Below, piece after piece: positions 7,901-15,407 of a stretch of DNA of 39,609 bases. The notes under the pieces are model-generated. The model was not told the DNA's origin and did not search any database. It saw only the letters and a list, made by a program, of their open reading frames with translations. A program made the position numbers and the translations under genes. Positions within the stretch are counted from its first letter, which is position 1; every line of letters starts with the position of its first letter. This DNA comes from JBCFBK01 sp038562555 (GTDB lineage: Bacteria > Bacteroidota > Bacteroidia > Bacteroidales > Prolixibacteraceae). The stretch lies in assembly GCA_038562555.1 (NCBI GenBank), contig JBCFBK010000053.1, forward strand, positions 1-39,609, given 5' to 3'.

Positions 7901-8788
7901 TTAATTTTTTTCTACAATGTAATATTTGTCTAACGAAGCGGCATCGATCGTCCCATCGACCAGTGACGCAATTGAGATTTCATCCTCAGGGGTTGACCCC
8001 ATAGTCTGGTCGATCCGGACCGTGCCCGCGGTTTTACCCGGAAGTTCAATATTAAGTCCGGTTTGCGGGTTTTTCACCATTTTACCTTTCTCCATGATGG
8101 TGAAGGTATCACCTTCTTTTATGCCTTGCGACTTACCGCCCGAAATGATGTAGGTACCATCTTCAACTGAAAGAAGATAAGCTTTCCAGGGCTTGTCCAT
8201 GCAACTGTTAATGATGTTTTCAACCAGCTTTGAAATAGCTGCCGAAATGGCTTTATCGGATAAGGTTGCGTCAAAATCGGCGGTTTTACCAAAACCCATC
8301 ACACGTTTGTCCTCGGCTGCAGCTTCACCCTTGGCTTCGCCGCTGTATATAATAATACCGGTCGATACATCCACCAGGCGTACACTGACACCCGCTTCAA
8401 CAATTTGTTCCTTGCTGCTCGAAAAGACTTTTTGTGTACCAATATTTTTACGTCCGTATTCGGTGATTGAGCCAATAATCAGGTAGTCTGCGCCTATGTT
8501 TTGTGAAAGGCCGCCGCCGGTGTTCAATTCACTGACGATTTTGTCGTAGTCCTGACGTTCAATTAAAAGAAACTTGTCCGAAGCAGCCAGCCGGGTCGAC
8601 AAAATGTCGCTTGCCTGCTTCCCCATAGGGTCATTTTCTTTGTCATAAAATACGCTTTTCGCATATTGGGTTTCGTTTGAAAAACGCCCGATAGCGACTT
8701 TCCTTTTCAGTGCCATTTCCGATTGTGCATAGCAGGAAATACTTATCAGAAACGTGACAAGCATAGTAAGGAAGATGGATTTTTTCAT
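7901..8788 (-). CDS. CsgG/HfaB-like outer-membrane assembly protein
   Basis: The 295-residue precursor starts MKKSIFLTMLVTFLISISCY and has the CsgG fold: KVAIGRFSNET, then SDILSTRLAASDKFLLIERQDYDKI, GADYLIIGSITEYGRKN, and VSVRLVDVSTGIIIYSGEAKG. Helix-rich ISAAISKLVENII follows. A C-terminal extension (about residues 205-295) with GGKSQGIKEGDTFTIMEKGK resembles flagellar-assembly or lipoprotein beta-barrel modules rather than curli CsgG. Near the signal end both a cysteine (SISC) and a possible signal peptidase I site (CYA-Q) are present, so lipidation is uncertain. No CsgA, CsgB or CsgE genes are nearby, so curli export is unlikely. It is the first gene of the cluster. Confidence 0.87.
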   Translation of the reverse strand: MKKSIFLTMLVTFLISISCYAQSEMALKRKVAIGRFSNETQYAKSVFYDKENDPMGKQASDILSTRLAASDKFLLIERQDYDKIVSELNTGGGLSQNIGADYLIIGSITEYGRKNIGTQKVFSSSKEQIVEAGVSVRLVDVSTGIIIYSGEAKGEAAAEDKRVMGFGKTADFDATLSDKAISAAISKLVENIINSCMDKPWKAYLLSVEDGTYIISGGKSQGIKEGDTFTIMEKGKMVKNPQTGLNIELPGKTAGTVRIDQTMGSTPEDEISIASLVDGTIDAASLDKYYIVEKN

Positions 8789-9070
8789 AAAAATCATATT
8801 TGAAATTATTAATGGATCTCTTAAACAAAGATCTTTTGCATAAAACCGGGTGTTTACCGCGTATTATATTAACCGGACCTCTTTGTTTTAATACGCAATT
8901 TATGGAAAAATTAAGTGTTGTGATACGAACGGAATAAAAAATCCATAACTTATATTATTTCCAAATAAACAATAAACTGAAGGATTTAGAGACAAACCGG
9001 TTGCGGTGTCAGCCGGAAATTTTTTAATTTCAGATTCGTCAATTGAATGGTTGATGAAGGGTACAGGGAT

Positions 9071-9751
9071 TCAGTATTTTCCGGTGTGCTCCGTTATTTT
9101 CAGGTCGGTTGGCCGTATCGTCCAGTGCAGTTGTTGAAGGGGCTTGTGGGTGCGAACGCCGATAATGCCAAATACAGCCTGTCCCGGCTGGTAGACCACG
9201 GAGCTCACCTGGAACTTTTTCAGTTCGCCGCTTAAGTTGAAGTTGGCCGTTTTGCGCTTCTTTTCCTCAGCATCGGCGACCATCTCCGAAATTAACAGCG
9301 GGTCATCGTCCGGATAAAGATTATTATAAGGATCATCGTCGTCGTTTTCGAGCTCGTTCCAGAAAGCCGCTTCGAGAATCATAAACGGAAGGGCCAGAAA
9401 AAAGCCGGGTGACTGGCGCTGACGAACTTTCCGGGCGAGCCATTCGTTCTGCACGATTTCGATTGGTTTATCACCATTAAGAAGTTGCAACTGAGTACCA
9501 TGGATCGGTCGTTCGCCGTTGTTGATCAATTTTATGGCAATCACATCGATGTTTTTCCTCCTGGCCCAGCGGTCCGCCCGCTTATTGCCCGTCAGCTTCA
9601 AAACCTGGTCTGCATAGCTGAAGTCGAGCACCGAGTCGAATTGACTTCGCTGAAAGGCCCAATCGTGAATGCCTGCGATTGGTTTATGCTGGGTGGCACA
9701 TGAACATAATACGAGAAGAAAAAGGAAGCAGCTGACTCTCCGGAGTGTCAT
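9071..9751 (-). CDS. Unrecognised lipoprotein
   Basis: The 226-residue protein starts MTLRRVSCFLFLLVLCSC, a lipoprotein signal with cysteine 18. The mature part contains a beta-rich stretch with IDVIAIKLINNGERPIHGTQ, then a hydrophobic segment FFLALPFMILEAAFW. An acidic run follows (ENDDDDPYNNLYPDDDP), and a final beta part ends GIIGVRTHKPLQQLHWTIRP. The first beta part resembles Ig-like domains that handle interaction with surface partners. I do not recognise the family. It lies about 280 bases upstream of the CsgG cluster on the same strand and may or may not be co-transcribed with it. The next longer start (9772) would add seven residues before the signal and is less likely. Confidence 0.7.
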   Translation of the reverse strand: MTLRRVSCFLFLLVLCSCATQHKPIAGIHDWAFQRSQFDSVLDFSYADQVLKLTGNKRADRWARRKNIDVIAIKLINNGERPIHGTQLQLLNGDKPIEIVQNEWLARKVRQRQSPGFFLALPFMILEAAFWNELENDDDDPYNNLYPDDDPLLISEMVADAEEKKRKTANFNLSGELKKFQVSSVVYQPGQAVFGIIGVRTHKPLQQLHWTIRPTDLKITEHTGKY

Positions 9752-9769
9752 GATGGTTTTTCTTTTGTA

Positions 9770-9777
9770 CAAATTTA
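9770..9777 (-). promoter_or_regulatory. Possible -7 box for the unrecognised lipoprotein
   Basis: The minus strand reads TAAATTTG, matching TAnnTTTG, 19 bases before ATG 9751. No TTG element is found at the proper distance upstream and the implied leader is only about a dozen bases, so this is a weak call. Confidence 0.3.
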
Positions 9778-9851
9778 TAAAAAAGGATCCGGAATAATTT
9801 AGTAATTTAACAAAGTCAAAAACAATAAAAACTCTGCCAAATCCGATTATG

Positions 9852-9902
9852 TCTGTTTAAAACAGATATAAATTGCTGTTCTACCGAGCTGAATCTGTTC
9901 TA
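9852..9902 (+). promoter_or_regulatory. Candidate operator of the GntR regulator
   Basis: A perfect inverted repeat, TCTGTTT-A-AAACAGA, occupies 9852-9866. Two direct copies of CTGTTCTA follow at 9876-9883 and 9895-9902, start to start 19 bases. All share the core CTGTT. They lie just upstream of the -7 box and the start of the GntR gene, so autoregulation or control of the whole catabolic unit is plausible. Binding is inferred. Confidence 0.5.
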
Positions 9903-9931
9903 TCCATAATACAATGAAATACAAGACACTG

Positions 9932-9939
9932 TATATTTG
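9932..9939 (+). promoter_or_regulatory. -7 box of the GntR-led gene cluster
   Basis: TATATTTG matches the Bacteroidota TAnnTTTG box perfectly and lies 20 bases before ATG 9960. A TTG at the expected -33 position is not evident, which would fit a promoter needing help from a regulator bound at the CTGTT repeats upstream. Confidence 0.5.
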
Positions 9940-9959
9940 ATGGTAGAATAGAGTAGAAT

Positions 9960-10973
9960 ATGCCTGACCTCTTTGAATTGATTCACTCGGAACTCCAACA
10001 GAACAAATCCAAAAGGGATGGAATTGTATCGGGAATTTTAACGGCCATCGGGAACAAGATCGTCTCGAAAGGGGATCCGCTTCCTTCTGTCAACAAGCTG
10101 ATCCAGAAAACGGGAGTAGCGCGGATGACCGTTGTTAAAGCACTCAATATCCTGAAAGAGCGCGGAATTATCGTGGCGGAGGACAAGGTTGGCTATTATG
10201 TGCGGGATGTCAACGTGCAACGGGAACTGAAGGTATTCCTGTTTCTGACGGGATTTTACTCGTATCACGAGGTCTTGTACAACAGCATCATAGCAGGGAT
10301 TAACGACCCTGCTGTAACGATTGATCTTTACTTCCATCATTGCAACATCAAAACATTCCGGTCGGTACTTCTGGAGAACCTGGGATCGTATGGATTATAT
10401 GTAATCACCGGTTTCGATGATTCTCATGTAAAGACCCTGCTGGCGCGGGTGCCTCAAAAAAAGCTGTTGCAAATCCTCCGGCCACCGGTGCTTTCGGAGT
10501 GTTCTTCAGTTAGCCAGGATTTTTATTCGGGTCTGAAAGGATCTCTGGCAAAATTGAAGGATCGCCTCGCCGGCTACGAAACATTCATTTTGATTTTTCC
10601 CCCCGAAATGAACCATCCGGTGGAAATACGGGAGGCTTTCGCTGAGTTTTGCCGAGAAAACGGGATCGCCCACCGCATTGAGAATAAGCTTTCTCCCGAC
10701 TTAATCGCCCGCGGACGTGCTTTTTGGGTGATCGAAGACAGCGACCTCATTTCGCTGATCAGTATCGGCGAAGAAATGGGGTTCCATTTAGGGAGAGAAA
10801 TCGGGATCCTTTCATACAACGAAACACCCATGAAACAGATTATCCGGAATGGCATTACGGTAATCAGTGTCGATTTCTCAAAAGTGGGGCGCGATATTGC
10901 ACGGTTTATATACAACCCGGTTAAAACAACAACATTATATCATCCCGAAGTAATTATAAGAAATTCACTATAG
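9960..10973 (+). CDS. GntR-type regulator with sugar-sensor domain
   Basis: The 337-residue protein has an N-terminal GntR winged helix (about residues 10-85). It contains DPLPSVNKLIQKTGVARMTV and ALNILKERGIIVAEDKVGYY. It is followed by a periplasmic-binding-protein-like effector domain of the LacI type (about residues 90-337), seen in segments such as VFLFLTGFYSYHEVLYNSII and GREIGILSYNETPMKQII. This GntR-plus-PBP1 architecture is frequent in Bacteroidota carbohydrate loci, where the effector is a sugar. The gene heads a plus-strand row with an MFS permease, a URO-D-like enzyme and keto-sugar enzymes, and its upstream region has repeated CTGTT half-sites. The effector cannot be read from sequence. 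Confidence 0.88.
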   Translation: MPDLFELIHSELQQNKSKRDGIVSGILTAIGNKIVSKGDPLPSVNKLIQKTGVARMTVVKALNILKERGIIVAEDKVGYYVRDVNVQRELKVFLFLTGFYSYHEVLYNSIIAGINDPAVTIDLYFHHCNIKTFRSVLLENLGSYGLYVITGFDDSHVKTLLARVPQKKLLQILRPPVLSECSSVSQDFYSGLKGSLAKLKDRLAGYETFILIFPPEMNHPVEIREAFAEFCRENGIAHRIENKLSPDLIARGRAFWVIEDSDLISLISIGEEMGFHLGREIGILSYNETPMKQIIRNGITVISVDFSKVGRDIARFIYNPVKTTTLYHPEVIIRNSL

Positions 10974-11008
10974 CTCAGCCCCCTCAAAAAGGGCACAACT
11001 AAACCAAG

Positions 11009-12277
11009 ATGAAGAACAAAAAAACCAATTTCCGCTGGATCATCCTGTCATTGCTTTTCATCGCGACCACGATCCTGTACATTGACCGGTCGGCTTTGGG
11101 CATTCTTGCTCCCGACCTGCAGAAAAGCATTGGCTGGACTGAAGAACAATACGGGATCATTAACAGTGTCTTTATGATTGCATACGCGATCTGTTTTTTG
11201 GTCATGGGCAATCTGATCGATAAAATAGGAACCCGTAAAGGCTATCTGATCTCAATTGGTATCTGGAGCCTGGCCACGTTGGGGCATGCCCTTGCCCGCT
11301 CATGGGTGGGATTTGCGGTGGCGCGGTTCAGCCTGGCGGTCGGCCAGTCGGGGAATTTCCCTTCGGCCATTAAAGCTGTGGCAGAGTGGTTTCCAAAAAA
11401 GGACCGGGCCCTGGCAGTTGGGATTTTTAATGGCGGAGCAAATATGGGAACCATTTTGGCTCCTTTGATCATCCCCCCGATTGTGCTTGGGTTCGATAAC
11501 TGGAGAACGGGCTTTTTGTGGACTTTCCCGATCAGCGTGGTTTGGATGCTGCTGTGGCTGAAGTATTTCCGAAGGCCAGAGCAAAGCAGGCAGGTATCTG
11601 AAGAAGAACTTCAGTACATTAACTCGGATAGCGGGTCGGAGACAGACAGCTCGAGGATGGGATGGAAGGATATCCTTCCGCATAAAGGGGCCTGGGCGAT
11701 TGCTGTAGCTAAGTTTATGGCCGATCCAATCTGGTGGTTTTATTTGTTCTGGGGAGCGAAGTTTTTAAATGAAAAATTTGGTGTGAATCTAAAGGAAATA
11801 GGATTGCCATTTTTTACGATCTACCTGGTTTCATGGGCTCTTGGTATCTTTTTAGGCTGGTTGTCATCCAAACTGATAAAGATGGGTTTTAGCCTGAATC
11901 AGGGTCGAAAATTTGGGTTGCTGGCCTGTGGACTTTTCGCCGTTCCGGTGGTGCTGGTCCCGCATACCTCGAATCTCTGGATCGCGGTAGGTTTGATCGC
12001 TCTCGCCGCCGGAGGTCATTGTGGCTGGTCGGCCAATGTGTTTAGCCTGATGTCGGATATCTTTCCCAAAAAAGCCACCGGTTCAGTTGCGGGCTTCGGG
12101 GGGTTTGCCGGCGCTGTGGGAGGTGCGATCGTGGCCTACCTGGTAGGCCGGGTACTTCAGGATATCGGTACCGACGGATACGCGATTCCCTTCGCCATTG
12201 CCGGATCGGGCTATCTCATTGCGCTGCTCCTTGTTCATCTGTTAGTGCCAAAAATTAAACCTATTCAATTGCGATAA
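11009..12277 (+). CDS. MFS permease of the anion:cation symporter (ACS) type
   Basis: The 422-residue protein has twelve hydrophobic segments and the MFS signature between helices 2 and 3 (GNLIDKIGTRKGYLIS, near residues 70-85). The first loop has ILYIDRSALGILAPDL, and helix 4 has ARFSLAVGQSGNFPSAIKA. These are typical of the ACS family, which carries hexuronates, galactonate and related sugar acids. It lies 35 bases after the regulator gene and is very likely co-transcribed with it. In this setting it should bring an organic acid or oxidised sugar product of the cluster into the cytoplasm. The exact substrate is not determined. Confidence 0.85.
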   Translation: MKNKKTNFRWIILSLLFIATTILYIDRSALGILAPDLQKSIGWTEEQYGIINSVFMIAYAICFLVMGNLIDKIGTRKGYLISIGIWSLATLGHALARSWVGFAVARFSLAVGQSGNFPSAIKAVAEWFPKKDRALAVGIFNGGANMGTILAPLIIPPIVLGFDNWRTGFLWTFPISVVWMLLWLKYFRRPEQSRQVSEEELQYINSDSGSETDSSRMGWKDILPHKGAWAIAVAKFMADPIWWFYLFWGAKFLNEKFGVNLKEIGLPFFTIYLVSWALGIFLGWLSSKLIKMGFSLNQGRKFGLLACGLFAVPVVLVPHTSNLWIAVGLIALAAGGHCGWSANVFSLMSDIFPKKATGSVAGFGGFAGAVGGAIVAYLVGRVLQDIGTDGYAIPFAIAGSGYLIALLLVHLLVPKIKPIQLR

Positions 12278-12287
12278 TGATAAACCG

Positions 12288-12420
12288 AACACGAAGACTC
12301 AAAGACGCTAAGTTTTACACTAGTATTTATCCTCTGAAAAAAATCCATTGTGTCCTCGCGACTTTGTGTTTAAAACGACTTTCTGAAAATCCAGTAATCC
12401 AGCAATCTGAAAATCCGAAT
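12288..12420. repeat. Spacer of short-period word repeats with an inverted pair
   Basis: The spacer between the permease and URO-D-like genes is made of degenerate words. AACACGAAGACTCAAAGACG-type sequence at 12288-12311 reappears inverted at 12348-12371 with about 17 of 24 positions matching. An AATCCAG-like word is then repeated at 12386-12420 up to the next start codon. No promoter box is evident. Confidence 0.6.
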
Positions 12421-12422
12421 AT

Positions 12423-13592
12423 ATGAACAGTAAAGAACGAATAAGAAAAGCAATTCATCATGCTGAACCGGACCGGATTCCTTATGATTTGGGAGGCACA
12501 ACAGTTACCTCCATCACAAAAAATGCCTACCGGTCGGCAATGAAATACAGAGGGTTGTCGCCGGAGTACCAGGCACAGGAAATTGATCCTGTTTCGCAAA
12601 TTGTTACGCCAACAGAGGAAAATCTGGTCTATCTGGGATCAGACACAAGACGAATAGGAGCGCAGCGCATTCCGGAATACGGGCAGAGAAAAAAGAGGGA
12701 CGGCAAAACCGAGTTCGTCACCGATTTCTATGGTTGTGACTGGAAATGGGATCCGGAGAAAGATTTGTATTTCAATCAGATTTCTTATCCGCTCGAGAAA
12801 TACGATACGCTTTCAGAATCTGTGCAGTTTCTTTACCGCCCCGATTGGAATGATTATCTTGAGATCCTGCAGCGTGACCTGGCCGGTCAAATGAAAACGA
12901 CCGAAGGCTATTGTTGCCTGGCCGACCGGCATGTGGCGGGACTGACCGAAAACTCATTGAGGATCAGGGGGTATGAGAAGTGGTATATGGATACCGTGAT
13001 CGATCCGGCCGGAGTGGAGGCCCTCCTGGATATCATCGTGGAAGACAAGATACGGTATTGGGATGCGGTGATCGACTGGGCTGCGCAGCACAACTGCCAG
13101 GATCAGATCGATGTCATTGCCGAATGTGACGATTTGGGCTCGCAAAGCTCGACGATCATTGATCCGGAGACCTTGCGGCAGATGATTATTCCCCGGTTCA
13201 GGCTGCTGTTTGGGCATCTGAAAAAGCGCCTGCCCGGAGTAAAGCTGTTCATGCACAGTTGCGGTGCGATCCGGACCATACTGCCCGATCTGATCGATGC
13301 AGGACTGGATATCCTGAACCCGGTGCAATATACGGCCACAGGCATGGAACTGGCCGGTTTAAAGCGGGATTTTGGCAGGGACCTGGTTTTTTGGGGTGGA
13401 GGTATTGATACCCAGACTACGCTGAACAACGGAACCCCCGATGAAGTCAGGGAGGTGGTGAAAAAAGTTCTGGATATCATGGCCCCGGGAGGAGGATTTG
13501 TATTTGCCCCGGTCCATAACATTCAGGATGATGTAAGTCCGGAAAACTTTTGGGCCATGTGGGAAACGTTACAGGAATACGGGAAATATTAA
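12423..13592 (+). CDS. URO-D / MtaA-like methyltransferase-family protein
   Basis: The 389-residue protein belongs to the uroporphyrinogen-decarboxylase superfamily but to the MtaA/CmuA-like branch. The zinc-site motif H278-x-C280-G of cobamide-dependent methyltransferases is present in KLFMHSCGAIRTILPDLIDA, preceded by DVIAECDDLGSQSS and followed by DILNPVQYTATGM. The N terminus (SKERIRKAIHHAEPDRIPYD) is typical. Heme synthesis is unlikely because the arginine-rich N-terminal motif of true HemE is absent and the gene lies in a sugar cluster. Such proteins recur in catabolic loci, possibly for methyl transfer or for an uncharacterised sugar reaction. No corrinoid protein gene is adjacent. Function is therefore open. 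Confidence 0.8.
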   Translation: MNSKERIRKAIHHAEPDRIPYDLGGTTVTSITKNAYRSAMKYRGLSPEYQAQEIDPVSQIVTPTEENLVYLGSDTRRIGAQRIPEYGQRKKRDGKTEFVTDFYGCDWKWDPEKDLYFNQISYPLEKYDTLSESVQFLYRPDWNDYLEILQRDLAGQMKTTEGYCCLADRHVAGLTENSLRIRGYEKWYMDTVIDPAGVEALLDIIVEDKIRYWDAVIDWAAQHNCQDQIDVIAECDDLGSQSSTIIDPETLRQMIIPRFRLLFGHLKKRLPGVKLFMHSCGAIRTILPDLIDAGLDILNPVQYTATGMELAGLKRDFGRDLVFWGGGIDTQTTLNNGTPDEVREVVKKVLDIMAPGGGFVFAPVHNIQDDVSPENFWAMWETLQEYGKY

Positions 13593-13593
13593 G

Positions 13594-13639
13594 TTTAAAC
13601 GCGAAGGCACGAAGGCGCAAAGCCACATTTGCGTTTAAA
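13594..13639. repeat. Inverted repeat around ACGAAGGC words
   Basis: A perfect 9-base inverted repeat, TTTAAACGC (13594-13602) and GCGTTTAAA (13631-13639), encloses the words CGAAGGCACGAAGGCGCAAAG. The inner words are variants of those in the previous spacer. A hairpin could form in RNA; it has no T run, so it is not a standard terminator. Confidence 0.65.
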
Positions 13640-13680
13640 ATTGAGAATATAATTACAGAAACCTAAAAAAATGTAACAAG

Positions 13681-15243
13681 ATGAAGCATCTGATGATTGG
13701 TTTGCTGATTTCTCTTTTCGCAGGCATAAATTGCTTTTCCGCTGAAAAAGGGAGAGAATTAAAGAATCCGGTCTTTGTATTTAATAATGCGTTTTTCAAA
13801 AACGGAAAGGCAGTTATGCCTTACGATCAACAGGCATCTTTGCTGAAAGAACTCGGATTCGATGGCATTGAACACCGTGAAACTGACGGCATTTTTGAGT
13901 TAAAGGATGCACTGGATAGGCAGGGGCTGAAAATCTATGCCGATTATCTGAAGATCGACATAGACCAGGCAGACCCTTATCTTCCGGAATGGAAAGAAGT
14001 AATCCCAAAGCTAAGGGGAACTGACCTGATCCTGTGGGTTCACATTCATTCTTCAAAGTACAAACCTTCGGACTTAAATGCAGACGCGCTGATCGTTCCG
14101 ATTTTACAGGAGCTGGCCGACCTGGCTAAGCCTTACGGGCTAAGACTGGCGATTTACCATCATGTAGACTTTTTGGCTGAAAAGGCAGAGGATTCATACC
14201 GGCTGGCCGTTAAAGCAAACCGTGACAATGTTGGTTCGGTACTGAATCTGTGCCATTTTCTGAAAACCGATTCAGAAGAAAACCTCGAAAAGGTGATCGA
14301 CCTGACGCTACCAAAGCTTTTTGCGGTTTCCGTTTCAGGAGCCGACGGAGGCGATACCCAACAAATGAACTGGGATCGGCTGATCAGGCCTTTGGGACAG
14401 GGGAGTTTCGATGTATACCGGTTTGTGGAGCGTCTGGCCGATAAAGGTTACACCGGTCCTGTTGGAATTCAGTGTTTCAGTTTAAAAGGATCGCCTGAGG
14501 TTTACCTGAAGCAAAGCAGCGAGGCATGGAAACGTTTTAAGGAAAAATACGCTTTGCGGGTCAACAGGCTTTCCCCCGCTGAGAAAAAAGAAGGATGGAA
14601 ACTTTTGTTTGACGGAAAATCGGCCGGTCTGTGGAGAGGAATCAACCAACCGGGCTTTCCTGAGAAGGGATGGAAAATAGAAAACGGCGAGTTAATTGCC
14701 AACGCGAAGGGAGGCGCCGAGTCGGGCAACGGAGGCGATGTGATCACCAAAAAGCAATACGGGAACTTCATGCTGAAATGGGAATGGCGCATGGAAACCA
14801 AAGGAGGAAACAGTGGCCTCAAGTATTTCGTGCACGAAGGAATCGGCGGCAATAAAGGCTATGGTTACGGTCTGGAGTACCAAATACTGGACGACAAAAA
14901 CCATGAGTGGATGCTGCAGGGAAAAATGAAGCCCAACGACTATCACACGATCGGATCGTTATATGAAATATATCCCGCTTCGCCCGATAAACGCCCTAGT
15001 CCGCTGGGATTCTGGAACGAAAGCAGGATCGTGTGCAACGGCAATCAGGTGGAACATTGGCTGAACGGACAGAAAATTCTGGAGTATGACCGTAGCAGCG
15101 ACGATTTTAAGGCCAGAATCGCTGAAAGTAAATTCAAGGCCGTCGAAGGATTCGGACTTTGGCCTGAAGGACACCTCCTGCTGCAGGATCACGGAAGCGT
15201 GGTGCATTACAGGAATATGAAGATAGTCGTAAGTCGTAAGTAG
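13681..15243 (+). CDS. Secreted fusion: TIM-barrel isomerase-like plus DUF1080
   Basis: The 520-residue precursor has a signal peptide (MKHLMIGLLISLFAGINCFS). Residues 25-285 form a xylose-isomerase-like TIM barrel (AP_endonuc_2 type) with ELGFDGIEHRETDG, ILWVHIHSS, and GLRLAIYHHVDF. Residues 298-518 form a DUF1080 domain, the 3-keto-disaccharide hydrolase family, with KEGWKLLFDGKSAGLWRGI, GGNSGLKYFVHEG, YGLEYQILDDKNHE and LLLQDHGSVVHYRNMKI. These two activities are usually separate proteins in keto-glycoside pathways; here they form one chain. It acts outside the cytoplasm, beside a Tat-exported oxidoreductase that could supply the 3-keto substrate. The last residues (VVSRK) are encoded by a GTCGTAAGT repeat running into the spacer. 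Confidence 0.88.
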   Translation: MKHLMIGLLISLFAGINCFSAEKGRELKNPVFVFNNAFFKNGKAVMPYDQQASLLKELGFDGIEHRETDGIFELKDALDRQGLKIYADYLKIDIDQADPYLPEWKEVIPKLRGTDLILWVHIHSSKYKPSDLNADALIVPILQELADLAKPYGLRLAIYHHVDFLAEKAEDSYRLAVKANRDNVGSVLNLCHFLKTDSEENLEKVIDLTLPKLFAVSVSGADGGDTQQMNWDRLIRPLGQGSFDVYRFVERLADKGYTGPVGIQCFSLKGSPEVYLKQSSEAWKRFKEKYALRVNRLSPAEKKEGWKLLFDGKSAGLWRGINQPGFPEKGWKIENGELIANAKGGAESGNGGDVITKKQYGNFMLKWEWRMETKGGNSGLKYFVHEGIGGNKGYGYGLEYQILDDKNHEWMLQGKMKPNDYHTIGSLYEIYPASPDKRPSPLGFWNESRIVCNGNQVEHWLNGQKILEYDRSSDDFKARIAESKFKAVEGFGLWPEGHLLLQDHGSVVHYRNMKIVVSRK

Positions 15244-15402
15244 ATAGTCGTAAGTCAAAAAAGATACAAGACAGAAGAATTAGGGAAAAGCTGTTAGCTT
15301 TTAGCTATTAGCAAAGATGAAAAACCAGATACCTTGCAACCTTGTAACCTTTTATCCTTGTAATTCATTTAACAGCAATAACTTTGAACTTTGAACTTTA
15401 AA
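15224..15402. repeat. Composite spacer of four different word repeats
   Basis: Four families follow one another: GTCGTAAGT three times (15224-15256, beginning inside the upstream gene), TTAGCTnTTAGC (15289-15312), ACCTTGnAACCTTGTAACC (15331-15363) and AACTTTG in three tandem copies (15380-15402). The last ends six bases before the next start codon. Each is a different tandem word, so this is not one repeat that spread. It is not a CRISPR: units are 7-10 bases without spacers. Confidence 0.8.
15358..15386 (+). promoter_or_regulatory. Promoter-like motif made from the word repeats
   Basis: TTG at 15358-15360 (from the CCTTGTAA word) is followed after 18 bases by TAACTTTG at 15379-15386, a perfect TAnnTTTG -7 box formed by the first AACTTTG unit. 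Transcription would start about 15 bases before ATG 15408. Spacing is one base short of the usual 19-21. Confidence 0.45.
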
Positions 15403-15407
15403 CCAGA

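Noticed and set aside
8821..8832. GATCTTTG as -7 box of the CsgG cluster
   Set aside because: First base does not match TAnnTTTG and no TTG lies at the right distance; promoter of the cluster left unassigned.
10975..11000. GCCC...GGGC hairpin between regulator and permease genes
   Set aside because: Only four pairs and no T run; the gap is short and the genes are probably co-transcribed.
15224..15402. Possible CRISPR-like array
   Set aside because: Units are 7-10 bases, of several kinds, with no unique spacers and no cas genes.
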